DNA from: Cryobacterium gelidum
GTDB taxonomy: Bacteria; Actinomycetota; Actinomycetes; Actinomycetales; Microbacteriaceae
Direction: 5' to 3'
Length of the DNA stretch: 64,000 nt
Assembly (NCBI RefSeq): GCF_004403985.1
Contig: NZ_SOHL01000003.1
Span: 259,212 to 323,211 of the forward strand
Shown here: positions 15,539 through 24,441 of the stretch, in pieces
Layout: each line of letters begins with the position of its first letter
How positions within the stretch are numbered: the first letter of the stretch is position 1
Notes under the pieces: generated by a model
Told to the model about the DNA's origin: nothing
Seen by the model: the letters and a program-made list of their open reading frames with translations, nothing else
Databases searched by the model: none
Made by a program: the position numbers and the translations under genes

Positions 15539-16276
15539 TCATCGGCCGAGCGCCTCACGCACGGCACCGGCGACGGCTGGAGAGTTCGAGGTGTCGGAGT
15601 GCACGCACACGCTGCCGAAGGGGATCTGGAGTTCGGTACCGTCGTTGGCCAGCACCGTACCGTCCGCGAGTGCCCGGCGCACCCGGGTGGCAGCCTGAGC
15701 CGGGTCAGCGTTCTCCGGGCGACGGAGAATTATCAGGCCACCCTCAGCGTTGTAGTTCAAGTCCACGTAGAGTTCCGATACGAATTCCACGCCTTCGCGC
15801 TCGGTAACCGTCTCGTGCGCGGTGCCGGCAAGACCGAAAATCGGCACACCATACGACTTGGCAACCTTCGCTGCCGCCTGCATGAGCGACTCATCACGGG
15901 ACAGCATTCCAAACAGGGAACCGTGCGGCTTGATGTGGTTGAGTGGCATGTCGTACTTGTGCAGAAAACCAACGAGTGCGCCCACCTGGTACCGAATGAT
16001 CGATTCCACCTCGGAGGGCATCAACTTCATTTCGCGGCGACCGAACCCGACCAGGTCAGGCAGCCCCGGATGCGCTCCGACGAGCACCCCGTGCTGGCGG
16101 GCGAGCGCAACGGTGGTGTCCATTGCGTCGGGATCTCCGGAATGAAAGCCGCAGGCAACGTTCGCCACGTCGACCAGTTTCATAAGGGCTTCGTCATTTC
16201 CGAAACTGTGAATGCCGAGGGCTTCCCCCATATCGGAGTTCACGCTGATGTTCGACCTGCTGTTCACATCTACCAT
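15539..16276 (-). CDS. pxpA: 5-oxoprolinase subunit A (LamB/YcsF family)
   Basis: This 245-residue protein is the PxpA subunit, a TIM-barrel-like LamB/YcsF protein. Family hallmarks are VNSDMGEALG at the N-terminus, NVACGFHSGDP near residue 40, VGAHPGLPDLVGFGRREM near residue 70 and KPHGSLFGML near residue 115. It heads the operon; the PucR-type regulator is divergent, with a 99-base shared promoter region between them. Confidence 0.92.
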   Translation of the reverse strand: MVDVNSRSNISVNSDMGEALGIHSFGNDEALMKLVDVANVACGFHSGDPDAMDTTVALARQHGVLVGAHPGLPDLVGFGRREMKLMPSEVESIIRYQVGALVGFLHKYDMPLNHIKPHGSLFGMLSRDESLMQAAAKVAKSYGVPIFGLAGTAHETVTEREGVEFVSELYVDLNYNAEGGLIILRRPENADPAQAATRVRRALADGTVLANDGTELQIPFGSVCVHSDTSNSPAVAGAVREALGR

Positions 16277-16320
16277 CCCCCCACGCTACGGTGCGCAGGC
16301 GGCACGGCCCAGTGGGCATC

Positions 16321-16349
16321 TGCACTAAGCTTGCGAAAAACTTTGTGCA
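16321..16349. promoter_or_regulatory. Imperfect inverted repeat in the pxpA/regulator divergent promoter
   Basis: TGCACTAAG and CTTTGTGCA form 9-base arms with one mismatch around an 11-base AT-rich spacer, between the divergent starts at 16276 and 16376. This is a plausible site for the PucR-type regulator. Confidence 0.4.
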
Positions 16350-16375
16350 AACTGCCGATTAGACTGGATTTTCAG

Positions 16376-17842
16376 ATGCGCGTTGTCGACCTGATTCTGG
16401 AACGGTCCCTGCAGTTGTTGCTGCAAACGCCCTCGTCGGAGGCGCGTCTGGCGACCGAACTCAGCGGATGCGCTCCCACCGAACTGATGGATCCCACGCC
16501 GTTCCTTGATCCGCATGCGTTGCTACTCACCAGCGGTATCGGAATGAATTTCTCCGATGAGCGTACCTGGGACGCTTTCGTTGAGCGCCTCGCCGAGGTA
16601 CCCGTCTGCGCCATAGTCTTCGCGACGGGGATGGCCCATCGCGTCCTTCCTCCCGGCTTGGTCGCCGCCTGCACTAGGCGGGATATCCCGCTGCTGGAAG
16701 TGCCTGCAGCGGTTCCCCCATTGCAGGTGAATCGCTTCATTGAGAGCGTTATGCACGCCGAACGGCTGGCCGTGGTCAACCAGGGCTGGACGCTTGCCGA
16801 TGAATGCGCCCGGCTTGCCAACCAGGATGCCGAGGTGGTGACCCTGCTTGCCACCATCTTCAACACGATCCAGTCTCCCTTGGCCGTTTACGACGCCTAT
16901 GGCACGGTGATTGCGCAATACCCGGCAATCGCGTCGTGGACGGAGGGAATCAGAACAAAGCCGGAGGTGGGAGTGTTGAATATTCCCCTGCCGATGGGAC
17001 TCAATAATCCCTGCCGCTTGGCCATCCGAGACAAGGACAGCGACAGCCCACTCGCCTCCCTGCTGGGACCGGTCGCGTCCATCATTGCGCTGCAACTCAA
17101 CCGATCGGTGATTGTTGATGCCAGCCGTCAGCACGAGATCAAGAATTTTGTGATCGCCTGCCAGTCGTGGGAGGAAGCGACGCATCTCGACGTGAGGCGG
17201 ACCTTTCAGGACATCGGCCTGGATGCGAGTGCGGAGACGACCGTTCTGGTCGCGGATATGAGCGGCGAGTTCGCCTCGACATCCTGGCAATTGCGGGTTG
17301 CCCTGCACGACAAGTTTCAGACTGTTCGGGTTACCGAGTTCGGCGACCGTATGGTCGCGCTGGCGCAAAACCCTCGTGTTGACTTCGATATCGTCGTCGA
17401 GCGGCTGCTCCACATCCATGATCGGCAGCCACTAGTTCTGAAACGTCCCACGCTCAGCCTGTTTGAGCTTCGATTGTCGGTGGTGCACGCTCTCCAAATG
17501 GTGCAAAGGATCGATCGGCCCCAGCTTGCCCCGGACTTCGGACTCAGCGCCGTCGTCACGGCGACCGCCGGACGGGGGTCAAAGGAGTCAGCGCGCAAAT
17601 TTCTCGCCCCGCTCTGGGAATATGACTCGAAGCGCACCGGCCCATTGGTGGAGACGCTGCGTGCGTACCTGCGCAATGACGCACAGCCGTCGAAGACCTG
17701 CAGCGCGCTGTTCATTCATCGCAACTCGCTCAATTATCGACTGCGCAAGATCGAATCGCTGTTGCGCTTGAACCTCAGCTCCGTGGAAGGTCAGGCCACT
17801 TGCCTGTTTGCTTTGCGTCTGGTCGACCTTGACGACAAATAG
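16376..17842 (+). CDS. PucR/CdaR-type transcriptional regulator
   Basis: This 488-residue regulator has an N-terminal PucR-like sensory domain (about 1-120: ILERSLQLLLQ, then PVCAIVFATGMAHRVLPPG), a central region of unknown ligand specificity and a C-terminal HTH_30 domain (SALFIHRNSLNYRLRKIES, about 430-480). Proteins of this build activate purine or amino-acid catabolic genes. The ATG at 16376 is chosen because the domain begins there; the much longer open frame upstream is antisense to pxpA. Divergent placement from pxpA makes it the likely controller of the pxp operon. Confidence 0.87.
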   Translation: MRVVDLILERSLQLLLQTPSSEARLATELSGCAPTELMDPTPFLDPHALLLTSGIGMNFSDERTWDAFVERLAEVPVCAIVFATGMAHRVLPPGLVAACTRRDIPLLEVPAAVPPLQVNRFIESVMHAERLAVVNQGWTLADECARLANQDAEVVTLLATIFNTIQSPLAVYDAYGTVIAQYPAIASWTEGIRTKPEVGVLNIPLPMGLNNPCRLAIRDKDSDSPLASLLGPVASIIALQLNRSVIVDASRQHEIKNFVIACQSWEEATHLDVRRTFQDIGLDASAETTVLVADMSGEFASTSWQLRVALHDKFQTVRVTEFGDRMVALAQNPRVDFDIVVERLLHIHDRQPLVLKRPTLSLFELRLSVVHALQMVQRIDRPQLAPDFGLSAVVTATAGRGSKESARKFLAPLWEYDSKRTGPLVETLRAYLRNDAQPSKTCSALFIHRNSLNYRLRKIESLLRLNLSSVEGQATCLFALRLVDLDDK

Positions 17843-17846
17843 CAAC

Positions 17847-17873
17847 GGGGGGAATGCCCGAAGGCACTCCCCC
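17847..17873. terminator. Hairpin after the PucR-type gene
   Basis: GGGGGAATGCC and GGCACTCCCCC pair around a CGAA loop with one internal mismatch. It lies 5 bases past the stop, between convergent reading frames. There is no T-run. Confidence 0.5.
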
Positions 17874-17896
17874 GCCGCAGCACCAAGGCAATCCTG

Positions 17897-18250
17897 TTAC
17901 TTGGTACCGGCAAGCGCCGTGACCAGAGCCGTCTTACCCGCAGTGGTCTTCCACAGCCCACCGTAAACGGCGGAGGCGACGACAGCGGTGAGAATGGGGC
18001 CCCACGTCGCGCCCACACCGGCGAGGCCAGTTTCAGAAGCCTCGAGTCCCGGGATGGTGAAGGTGAGGAAGATGCCCACTAAGGCGCTGAAACCGTAAGC
18101 GAGAATGTAGACCGCCCCGCCGAAGCTCCACCGCTGGTGGAATTTGGTGTCCTCACGCTTTCCGAGTGCGGCGTAGTCCATGGTGAACATCATCATGATC
18201 CACACGCCCATGTCCGCAGCGAATGTGGCGAGCCACCCCGGGCCACCCAT
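17897..18250 (-). pseudogene. C-terminal fragment of a multi-spanning permease
   Basis: About 117 codons encode four hydrophobic segments (GVWIMMMFTMDYAALG, AYGFSALVGIFLTFTI, GPILTAVVASAVYGGLW). The layout resembles the last helices of a secondary transporter, possibly of the NCS1 nucleobase type; this identity is weak. The same frame continues upstream through a TAA with further aromatic-rich membrane-like sequence (YWVWYSIWS), then meets the cupin stop codon, so the N-terminal two thirds are missing. It probably once supplied the substrate for the pxp operon next door. Confidence 0.4.
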
Positions 18251-18340
18251 GACGACGGCGAGTCCGGATTAGGGCTGCTGGGTGAGCCAGGCGCTGGCCT
18301 TGCACGACCAGATTGAATACCAGACCCAGTAGGTGAGTCG

Positions 18341-18643
18341 TCAGACGAGTTTTTCAACTTCCACGAATTCGATGGCTCGCGACCCACGATTCTCGACGGT
18401 GTGTTCGGCTCCAGCCGGCCGGGTGTAGCTCTGGCCAGTACGAATTTCCGCGACGATCTCTGAGCCGTCGGAGTTGATCACGTGCATGGTTTCGTTGACG
18501 AGGGGCACGACCGCATACTCGAATTTATGAACGTGCATCGGAATGGCACCTCCCGGTTCAATCGTCCACTTGGTCACGCGAAAAATACCATTGTCGATCT
18601 GCGTCTCACCGGTGGCCATGAGTTCCACTTGCTCGTTGGACAT
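18341..18643 (-). CDS. Small cupin-domain protein
   Basis: This 100-residue protein is a single cupin barrel. Motif 1 has one histidine pair and an acid (GGAIPMHVHKFEYAVV) and motif 2 ends GQSYTRPAGAEHTVEN, so metal ligands appear intact. No ribosome site is obvious before the ATG at 18643. It lies between two decayed fragments, so it may be an orphan survivor of a lost operon. Function unknown. Confidence 0.65.
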   Translation of the reverse strand: MSNEQVELMATGETQIDNGIFRVTKWTIEPGGAIPMHVHKFEYAVVPLVNETMHVINSDGSEIVAEIRTGQSYTRPAGAEHTVENRGSRAIEFVEVEKLV

Positions 18644-18683
18644 AGTGACGATCTTACTCAGGGCGGGATGAGAGCGATTCGGT

Positions 18684-18929
18684 CTATGCGGCGGGAGCAG
18701 CGACATCCACTGGCATGGTGCTGGTGTCGCCGAGGTGCTTCCAGAATGGGTCCAAATGAGTTCGACGGCAGCGCCGATCACGAGGGAGGCGCCGAAGCCC
18801 TGCAGGTCGGCAGCGCGACCGAGAGCCGGCTGGATGAAGACCCCAACGAGACTGCCGAATAGCGAGTAGCCTACCCCTCGGTTTGCCGCGACCGTCACGG
18901 TGGCGTGGGTGCAGGCCGGCATCGCCACG
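18684..18929 (-). pseudogene. Transporter-like hydrophobic remnant
   Basis: One frame reads GVGYSLFGSLVGVFIQPALG then FGASLVIGAAVELIWTH, two membrane segments joined by a short loop, as in a secondary transporter. The frame has no proper start and runs without a stop into the cupin gene, so this is a fragment. The family is not recognised. Confidence 0.3.
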
Positions 18930-19346
18930 AGTGACGGCCGCCTTTTCGACGATCGGGATCTCAACGGCCGAGAGCACGATGAACACGATCAGCAGACTCC
19001 GCACCGGGCCAACGTACCCGAAGGGGCTAGCGCCCGCGGGCACGCGCGGTCGTCAAGTCAGGAATCTCCAGAAACTCTGCCAGATCGCAACCTCCATCTG
19101 CAGGGCGCGGCGCCCGACACAAAGCACTCGGGCCGGCAGCGTCTGGCGCACGGCGGAGGCGGCGTGCGCGGGGGTGCTCATGTCGACAGTCGTCCATATC
19201 CTTTCCACGACCTTCAGCAGCGCCCCGATATTTGGCCCTGATTTTAGTTGCCGCAATGCAGAAAGGGGAGATACACCGCAGAAATTTCCGATCCGCGCGG
19301 CCTCCAACCGCACACCTTTGACAAGCTCAGACATCTTGTCATTCAT
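18930..19346 (-). pseudogene. Actinobacterial membrane protein of unknown function, inactivated
   Basis: Read across a TGA at 19053-19055, the frame gives QSFWRFLT-stop-RPRVPAGASPFGYVG then RSLLIVFIVLSAVEIPIV. This is the conserved start of a membrane protein family common in actinobacteria (arginine-rich entry, PxGxxPFGY, first transmembrane helix). A single C-to-T change (CGA to TGA) explains the stop, and shortly after the first helix the similarity ends. The gene is doubly broken. Its former function is unknown. Confidence 0.4.
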
Positions 19347-19563
19347 GACCCCGACCTCCTATCGGATGGCGCCGCCGCTCCGGCGCGGGTCACGTCCCGC
19401 GGAGTGTTTCGGTAACTGTGTCTCCGGCGTTTTTCATTCAGTACGATTCTGCGTTCGGCCAGCGGTCAGGAAGGTGATGGCGTGAAGAGCTGGCTTCCAA
19501 TGCATTGTCCGATGCGCGCTCGGCCCACTCCGGTGGGATCGAGACTTCGAGTGATTAAACGAC

Positions 19564-19968
19564 ATGGTGGACTATGGAACGTCCAAAAGGTTGAATGGCC
19601 ACGCAACTCGGGCGGGAGCCGAGGCGGTCGCCAGACCGGCCGCCGACGTGGCGCCCGGAGCACCGGTAAGATTTCGGAACCTCGTCGGGCAGGGTCTCTC
19701 GAGCGAGAACGCTGGCGAGCGGGCCGGCGTGTCGGCGCCGGTCGGGACACGGTCGTTCCGTCATGCTGGCGGGATGCGAGACATCAGCAGAGCACCGCTT
19801 TCAGGGAGGTTTTTGACCTTCGTCGAGCGAGACGAGATCGTGATCCTGCGGGCACAGAACGCCGGGGTTCTACAGATCGCACAGGTCTTGAGTCGGTCAC
19901 CCTCGACGATCTATTTATTCGTCGCCACGCTTGCGGCTCCTAAACGAGAAGGCCGCTAATTCATTGCG
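19564..19968 (+). pseudogene. IS30-family transposase, N-terminal remnant with frameshift
   Basis: The frame from 19564 contains GQGLSSENAGERAGVSAPVG, FRHAGGMRDISRAPLSGR, LTFVERDEIVILRAQNAGV and then IAQVLSRSPSTI. This is the N-terminal regulatory plus helix-turn-helix region of actinobacterial IS30 transposases. After RSPSTI the expected SRELRRN motif appears only in another frame (LFIRRHACGS), so there is a frameshift near 19905, and nothing of the DDE domain follows. No terminal inverted repeats were identified. Confidence 0.65.
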
Positions 19969-20725
19969 AGCACGCCGTCACTTGTGCGTCGAGACCGTTC
20001 ACCCACTCGTCCAAATTCGCGCCGGTGATGATTTCTGCATGTTTGCGAGCCGCCGCCAGCTGGTCCGCGGCAGCCTTACATTCTCCGGCGCGGATTTCCG
20101 CGTAGCCCCAGAAGGCGTGGGTGAAAGCTGGAACGGTGTGCCGCCGTTGGAGATTGGGGCCACTGTAGGCCGCGGACAATTCGATCGCATCCGCATAGTC
20201 CTTCCGCATTCGCTCCAAGTCTCCCTGCGCTTCGTAAATGCCGGCGCGCACCCGAAGGGCGGCAACCTGTTCGTACTCGTCCTCGTCAGAAGCCGCAAGC
20301 TTCATAGCCTCTTCGAGCAGGGGAAGGGCGTTCTCCTGATAGGTCGGTGTTTCATTGACGATTGCTGTTGCGATCTGCCGGTAAACCGCCGAAGGCACAT
20401 CCGGGACGGTCCCCGCCAGCCAGACGGCCTGAGCAATCAGAAACTCAGATCCTTCCTCAAGCTCACCATTCAGGACATTTTCGTTCAGCTGTGTAACGAC
20501 GGCGATCAACTCACTTCGGCGGTCGCTCAAGTACGCATCCTGCGATGCACCATACGCGAAGAACGCCGACGCAGCCGCGACGAGGAGCGACAAAGCACTG
20601 ACCGCGAGCGGAAGGGTTCGCGTCATCCAACCCGATGTTGGCGACCGAACCCCGTCCTCGCTGGCGTTTTGGGGTCCCGATGATCCCGGCGTGGACCCAT
20701 CGAGTGTGGAGTCGGAGTCACTCAA
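19961..20725 (-). CDS. Hypothetical protein with one membrane helix
   Basis: This 254-residue protein is not recognised. It has a polar, Ser/Gly/Asp-rich N-terminus (1-33), one clear transmembrane helix (about 37-60, LPLAVSALSLLVAAASAFFAY) and an acidic, mainly helical C-terminal domain with two or three loosely TPR-like stretches (LPLLEEAMKLAAS, RVRAGIYEAQGDLERM). The topology suggests a helical domain on one face of the membrane. It lies next to transposon debris and overlaps its end, so it may be cargo of a lost element. Confidence 0.6.
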   Translation of the reverse strand: MSDSDSTLDGSTPGSSGPQNASEDGVRSPTSGWMTRTLPLAVSALSLLVAAASAFFAYGASQDAYLSDRRSELIAVVTQLNENVLNGELEEGSEFLIAQAVWLAGTVPDVPSAVYRQIATAIVNETPTYQENALPLLEEAMKLAASDEDEYEQVAALRVRAGIYEAQGDLERMRKDYADAIELSAAYSGPNLQRRHTVPAFTHAFWGYAEIRAGECKAAADQLAAARKHAEIITGANLDEWVNGLDAQVTACSQ

Positions 20726-21311
20726 GCCTCACACCTCCGCGGGCCAAGAGTCGAGCGCTAAATACTCGAACATTGCAGCCTCCTTTTCGACAGAGCCAGT
20801 ATCGTCCCGATAATACGCGCGGGCGGCGATTTGTCGAGTGACACTCTAAACTTCTGATCAATTGTCACCGACACGGACGAAGGACTCGCAGCCAGCAGCC
20901 CCTCCGAACAGTGTCTAGTCCATGGAAGAAACGACATCGACGATGGCCTTGTTATCTTCCGCTAGCGGAACAGGACTCGCATCTTGGTGCGAGCTGATGC
21001 AGTTGCCCATCACTTACCCACCTGAATCAACGGTGACCGACCGAAAATGTCCGTGTACAATCGGAGGTGATGAACCAACCGGTTCCCTGTAAATTCAAGG
21101 GAATCCGCGAGTTCCCGAGACTTTCGGTGGCGTCCAGAATCGCTCTGATTCTGCAAGGGGCCGCAGGTTCAAAAGGACTGCTGTCGCCTCCTCGTCTCGG
21201 GTTGCCTCCCTGTCTCGGGTTACCTCTGACAATTGCCGGCGCATCGCGGTCGCCGCGAAGCTCGGCAAGGCGATGCGCCGCTTCTGCCGGGATCGTTTCG
21301 GTGAAGGCTTT
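20726..21311. other. Gene-poor stretch
   Basis: No open frame here has family resemblance, a ribosome site or normal codon use. The stretch lies between the hypothetical membrane protein and an excisionase-like remnant and is probably decayed DNA. An AGCCTCCTTTTCG segment near 20777 is the only purine-rich site on the minus strand, and no coding frame follows it. Confidence 0.4.
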
Positions 21312-21464
21312 CTACGCAGTCCTTCGGCCCGAGTCTGCGTAATCGTGCTCGCGATGAGTACGGTGGGTTCGAGTCTGCCGCCACTCCTCGAGCGTACGAG
21401 GCGAGACACGCAACAGGTCGGCGACCTGCTGCCCGGTCATGATTTGTACGTCGTCATCGGTCAT
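21312..21464 (-). pseudogene. Excisionase-like (HTH_17) remnant
   Basis: From the ATG at 21464 the frame reads MTDDDVQIMTGQQVADLLRV then SPRTLEEWRQTRT, the MerR-like helix-turn-helix of small excisionase or DNA-binding proteins. After the first 30 residues the sequence becomes a low-complexity string (THRTHREHD) and stops at about 50 residues, short of the second half of the domain. It lies 190 bases from a tRNA gene, a typical spot for an integrated element. Confidence 0.45.
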
Positions 21465-21612
21465 GACAATGGGGTGCGACACGGCATTCCGACCTCGTAC
21501 GCAGCGACGCGTAGTTGGCCGGGCTAACCGGCATCGTTGTCACCAATTTGGCGTCTGGGAATCGTTTTTGGCACGCAAGTGGCACTTCGGGCCGTAAACG
21601 GTGTGTCTGGAA

Positions 21613-21650
21613 ACAAAAAATACCCCTGGTTTCCGCGGAAACTCAGGGGT
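21613..21650 (-). terminator. Rho-independent terminator of tRNA-Gln
   Basis: On the minus strand CCCCTG-A-GTTTCC pairs with GGAAACCAGGGG (one bulged A, GC loop), followed directly by TATTTTTTG. It lies 6 bases past the tRNA. Confidence 0.85.
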
Positions 21651-21655
21651 TAGTG

Positions 21656-21727
21656 CTGGGGTACCTGGACTCGAACCAAGAACAAATGAACCAGAATCAT
21701 CCGTGTTGCCAATTACACCATACCCCA
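21656..21727 (-). tRNA. tRNA-Gln (anticodon CTG)
   Basis: On the minus strand the 72-base gene starts TGGGGTATGG and ends TACCCCA plus discriminator G. The acceptor arms pair fully. The D arm has the GTGTAATTGGCAACAC pattern, the anticodon loop is TTCTGGT giving CTG, and the T arm contains GGTTCGAGTCC. The CCA tail is not encoded. It precedes a strong terminator and follows gltX by about 100 bases in transcription order, a common arrangement in this family. Confidence 0.95.
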
Positions 21728-21831
21728 ATGCCTAATCCGAAGATCGGGCCGAGTAGTAGCCTAGCCCACTCGGGCCGGAGAGGCCAAACCGAGGCGCTCC
21801 TCGGCGAGTCTCACCGGCCCCGACCACGAAG

Positions 21832-23355
21832 TCAGGCAGAAGTGGTCACGACCAGCGCCCGATCGAGGCGGCCCAGGGTCTCGGCCCGTCCAAGAATTTC
21901 CATGGATTCAAACAGCGGCGGGGAGATCTTGCGGCCCGATAGCGCGACGCGCAGCGGTCCGAACGCGACGCGCGGCTTGAGGCCCAGCCCCTCGATGAGG
22001 GTCTCGGTGAGCAGCGTGTGCACCCGGTCGGTGATCCATTCCGATTCTGGAATGCTTTCGAGGGCGGTGCGTGATGCACCGAGAATGTCGGCGGCGTTCT
22101 GCGGTAGCGAGGCGATTGCATCCGCTTCGAGGGTCAGATCGTCGCCGGAAACGAACAGAAAACCGAGCATGGCGGGCGCTTCGCCGAGAAGCGCGATGCG
22201 CTCCTGGATGAGCGGTGCCCCCTGGGCGAGCAAGGCCAGGTCGGCCTCGGTCGGGGTCTCTCCGAGCACTCCGGCGGTCACCAGGTAGGGCACCAGCCGG
22301 GCGGCGAAGTCGGCAGCCGAGAGCCGGCGAATGTGGTCGCCATTGATCGATTCGGCCTTCTTGAGGTCGAATCGCGCCGGGTTGGGGTTGACGTTCACGA
22401 CGTCGAACGCGGCCGTGAACTCGTCGATCGAGAACACATCGCGGTCGTGGGTGAGCGACCAGCCGAGCAGCGCGAGGTAGTTGAGCAAGCCTTCGGGAAT
22501 GAACCCGCGGTCGCGGTGCAGAAACAGATTCGCTTCGGCGTCACGCTTGGACAGCTTCTTGTTCTTGTCGCCCATGACGTAGGGCAGGTGGCCGAAGCGG
22601 GGCACGAAGGTCGTCACGCCGATATCGATGAGCGCGTGATAGAGCGCGATCTGGCGCGGGGTCGACGAGAGCAGGTCTTCGCCGCGGAGCACATGGGTGA
22701 CGCCCATGAGAGCATCATCGACCGGGTTGACGAAGGGGTAGAGCGGATGCCCGTTCGGACGCACGACCACGAAGTCGCTGAACGAGCCGGCCGGGAAGGT
22801 GATCTCACCGCGCACGAGGTCGTCGAAGGAGAGCTCGGTGTCTGGCACCCGCAGGCGCAGCGCCGGGGACCGACCCTCCGCACGGTACGCGGCCTTCTGC
22901 TCATCGGTCAGGTCGCGCTCGAAGTTGTCATAGCCCATTTTCGGGTCACGGCCGAGGCTCACGTTGCGGGCCTCGATTTCCTCGCCGGTGACGAAGCTCT
23001 CGTAGATGTGGCCGCTCGTCTTCAGCTGCTCGATGACGCCGCGGTAGATGTCGTAGCGCTCGGACTGGCGGTACGGCGCCTGGGGCCCGCCGACATCCAC
23101 GCCTTCGTCCCAGTCGAGTCCCAGCCACCGCATGGCGTCGACGAGCTGCAGAAAGCTCTCCTCGCTGTCGCGGGCGGCATCGGTATCCTCGATGCGAAAG
23201 ATCATCGTGCCGCCCATGTGCCGGGCGTATGCCCAGTTGAACATGGCGGTGCGCACGAGGCCCACGTGGGGCGTTCCGGTTGGCGAGGGGCAGAACCGCA
23301 CGCGAACGTCGGTTCCGGTGGCGGTAGAAAACGGGTGTGCAGTGGTGTCAGACAT
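21832..23355 (-). CDS. gltX: Glutamate--tRNA ligase
   Basis: This 507-residue class I aminoacyl-tRNA synthetase charges tRNA-Glu. In actinobacteria it usually also mischarges tRNA-Gln for later amidation by GatCAB. The N-terminal signature [17 protein letters not shown] contains the HVGL version of the HIGH motif, and [12 protein letters not shown] carries KMSKS-like KLSKR. Also visible are [11 protein letters not shown] and [13 protein letters not shown]. Length is normal. The neighbouring tRNA-Gln is its likely co-substrate. Confidence 0.96.
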   Translation of the reverse strand: MSDTTAHPFSTATGTDVRVRFCPSPTGTPHVGLVRTAMFNWAYARHMGGTMIFRIEDTDAARDSEESFLQLVDAMRWLGLDWDEGVDVGGPQAPYRQSERYDIYRGVIEQLKTSGHIYESFVTGEEIEARNVSLGRDPKMGYDNFERDLTDEQKAAYRAEGRSPALRLRVPDTELSFDDLVRGEITFPAGSFSDFVVVRPNGHPLYPFVNPVDDALMGVTHVLRGEDLLSSTPRQIALYHALIDIGVTTFVPRFGHLPYVMGDKNKKLSKRDAEANLFLHRDRGFIPEGLLNYLALLGWSLTHDRDVFSIDEFTAAFDVVNVNPNPARFDLKKAESINGDHIRRLSAADFAARLVPYLVTAGVLGETPTEADLALLAQGAPLIQERIALLGEAPAMLGFLFVSGDDLTLEADAIASLPQNAADILGASRTALESIPESEWITDRVHTLLTETLIEGLGLKPRVAFGPLRVALSGRKISPPLFESMEILGRAETLGRLDRALVVTTSA

Positions 23356-23366
23356 TACTTTTGATT

Positions 23367-24359
23367 CTAGTTGCGCGGCACTCCGACCACGGGCGAGGAG
23401 ATCCCGACCAGCGTGCGCAGCGCGGCTGCCACGGCCGGCACGCGCTCGGCGCCGACCGCCATCACGGCGTGGAGGGTGCGATGGTCACGCCCCGTCGTGG
23501 CGCGAATCACAACACCGGCGCGAGCGCCGACCGACTCGATCGCGAGGGCCGGCAGTAACGCGACGCCGATACCGGCCTCGACCAGACCGAACACGGCGGC
23601 GACATTGTCGGTCTCATAGGAGATGCGCGGGGCGAATCCGCGGCGATCGCAGAGGTCGAGCAGGTGCCCGCGGCAGCGGGGACAGCCGGCCACCCAGTTT
23701 TCGTCGGCGAGATCACCCAGATCAATGGCCGCACGATCGACGGCGGGCTGGTCAATGGCGCCGGGTGCGCCTGTGGCGAGCGGATGCCCGACCGGAAGCA
23801 CGAGCAGCATCTCGTCTCGGCGCAGGGTCGCCACCCGCAGTCCCTGTGCGCTCGCCCGGTGCGGATCCACCCGGTCCCCCGGGTAGCTGAACGTGATGGC
23901 CAGGTCGGCGCGGTTCTCCCGCACGGCGGAAACGGCTTCGGGCGGTTCGGCCTCCAGATAGGTGATGCTGATCTCGGCGTGCCGCGCTTTCATCCGCGCC
24001 AGGAGGCTCGGCACCAGGGTGGCGGATGCTGACGGGAACGCCGCCAGACGCACGAGCCCGGAGCGCAGCCCCTGTAGCTCGGCGATCTCTTCCGCTGCGG
24101 CATCGAGCGCGCTAGCCACCGTCACGGCATGCCGGGCGAGCACGAGGCCGGCCTCGGTGAGGCGGACGCCACGGCCGACCCGCTCGACCACGGCGAGGCC
24201 GAGCCGGCGTTCGAGCCGGTTGAGCTGCTGGCTCACGGCCGGCTGGCTGTAGCCCAGGGCAGCTGCGGCGGCAGTGATGGAGCCGGTTTCGTTCACCGCT
24301 CGAACGACCCGCAGGGCGTGCGCATCGAGATCGGGACTCTGCCCGGGCAGGTGGCTCAT
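23367..24359 (-). CDS. LysR-family transcriptional regulator
   Basis: This protein of about 330 residues has the LysR winged helix at its N-terminus ([20 protein letters not shown], about 20-60) and a two-lobed effector domain. The start could be 24359 or an ATG four codons earlier; neither has a clear ribosome site. It is divergent from a class V aminotransferase-fold gene across an intergenic region that contains a direct repeat, so it probably controls that gene. Confidence 0.9.
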   Translation of the reverse strand: MSHLPGQSPDLDAHALRVVRAVNETGSITAAAAALGYSQPAVSQQLNRLERRLGLAVVERVGRGVRLTEAGLVLARHAVTVASALDAAAEEIAELQGLRSGLVRLAAFPSASATLVPSLLARMKARHAEISITYLEAEPPEAVSAVRENRADLAITFSYPGDRVDPHRASAQGLRVATLRRDEMLLVLPVGHPLATGAPGAIDQPAVDRAAIDLGDLADENWVAGCPRCRGHLLDLCDRRGFAPRISYETDNVAAVFGLVEAGIGVALLPALAIESVGARAGVVIRATTGRDHRTLHAVMAVGAERVPAVAAALRTLVGISSPVVGVPRN

Positions 24360-24373
24360 GCCGCTAATCATAA

Positions 24374-24401
24374 CGAAAACTTATACATTGCATCGAAAAC
24401 T
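24374..24401. promoter_or_regulatory. Direct repeat in LysR/aminotransferase divergent promoter
   Basis: CGAAAACT occurs at 24374-24381 and again at 24394-24401, exactly 20 bases apart, with a -10-like TATACAT between. Spacing near two helical turns fits a LysR tetramer site. Confidence 0.45.
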
Positions 24402-24441
24402 GGCCATTGTCGCATGAATAGCTCGTGGCAAGACTGGTCTC

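Noticed and set aside
15446-16375. N-terminal extension of the PucR-type gene by 310 codons
   Set aside because: This part is antisense to pxpA and the BCCP gene; the regulator's domains start at the ATG at 16376.
21067-21409. Open frames on both strands before the excisionase-like remnant
   Set aside because: Arg/Ser-rich products without domains; the only meaningful segment is the short helix-turn-helix frame.
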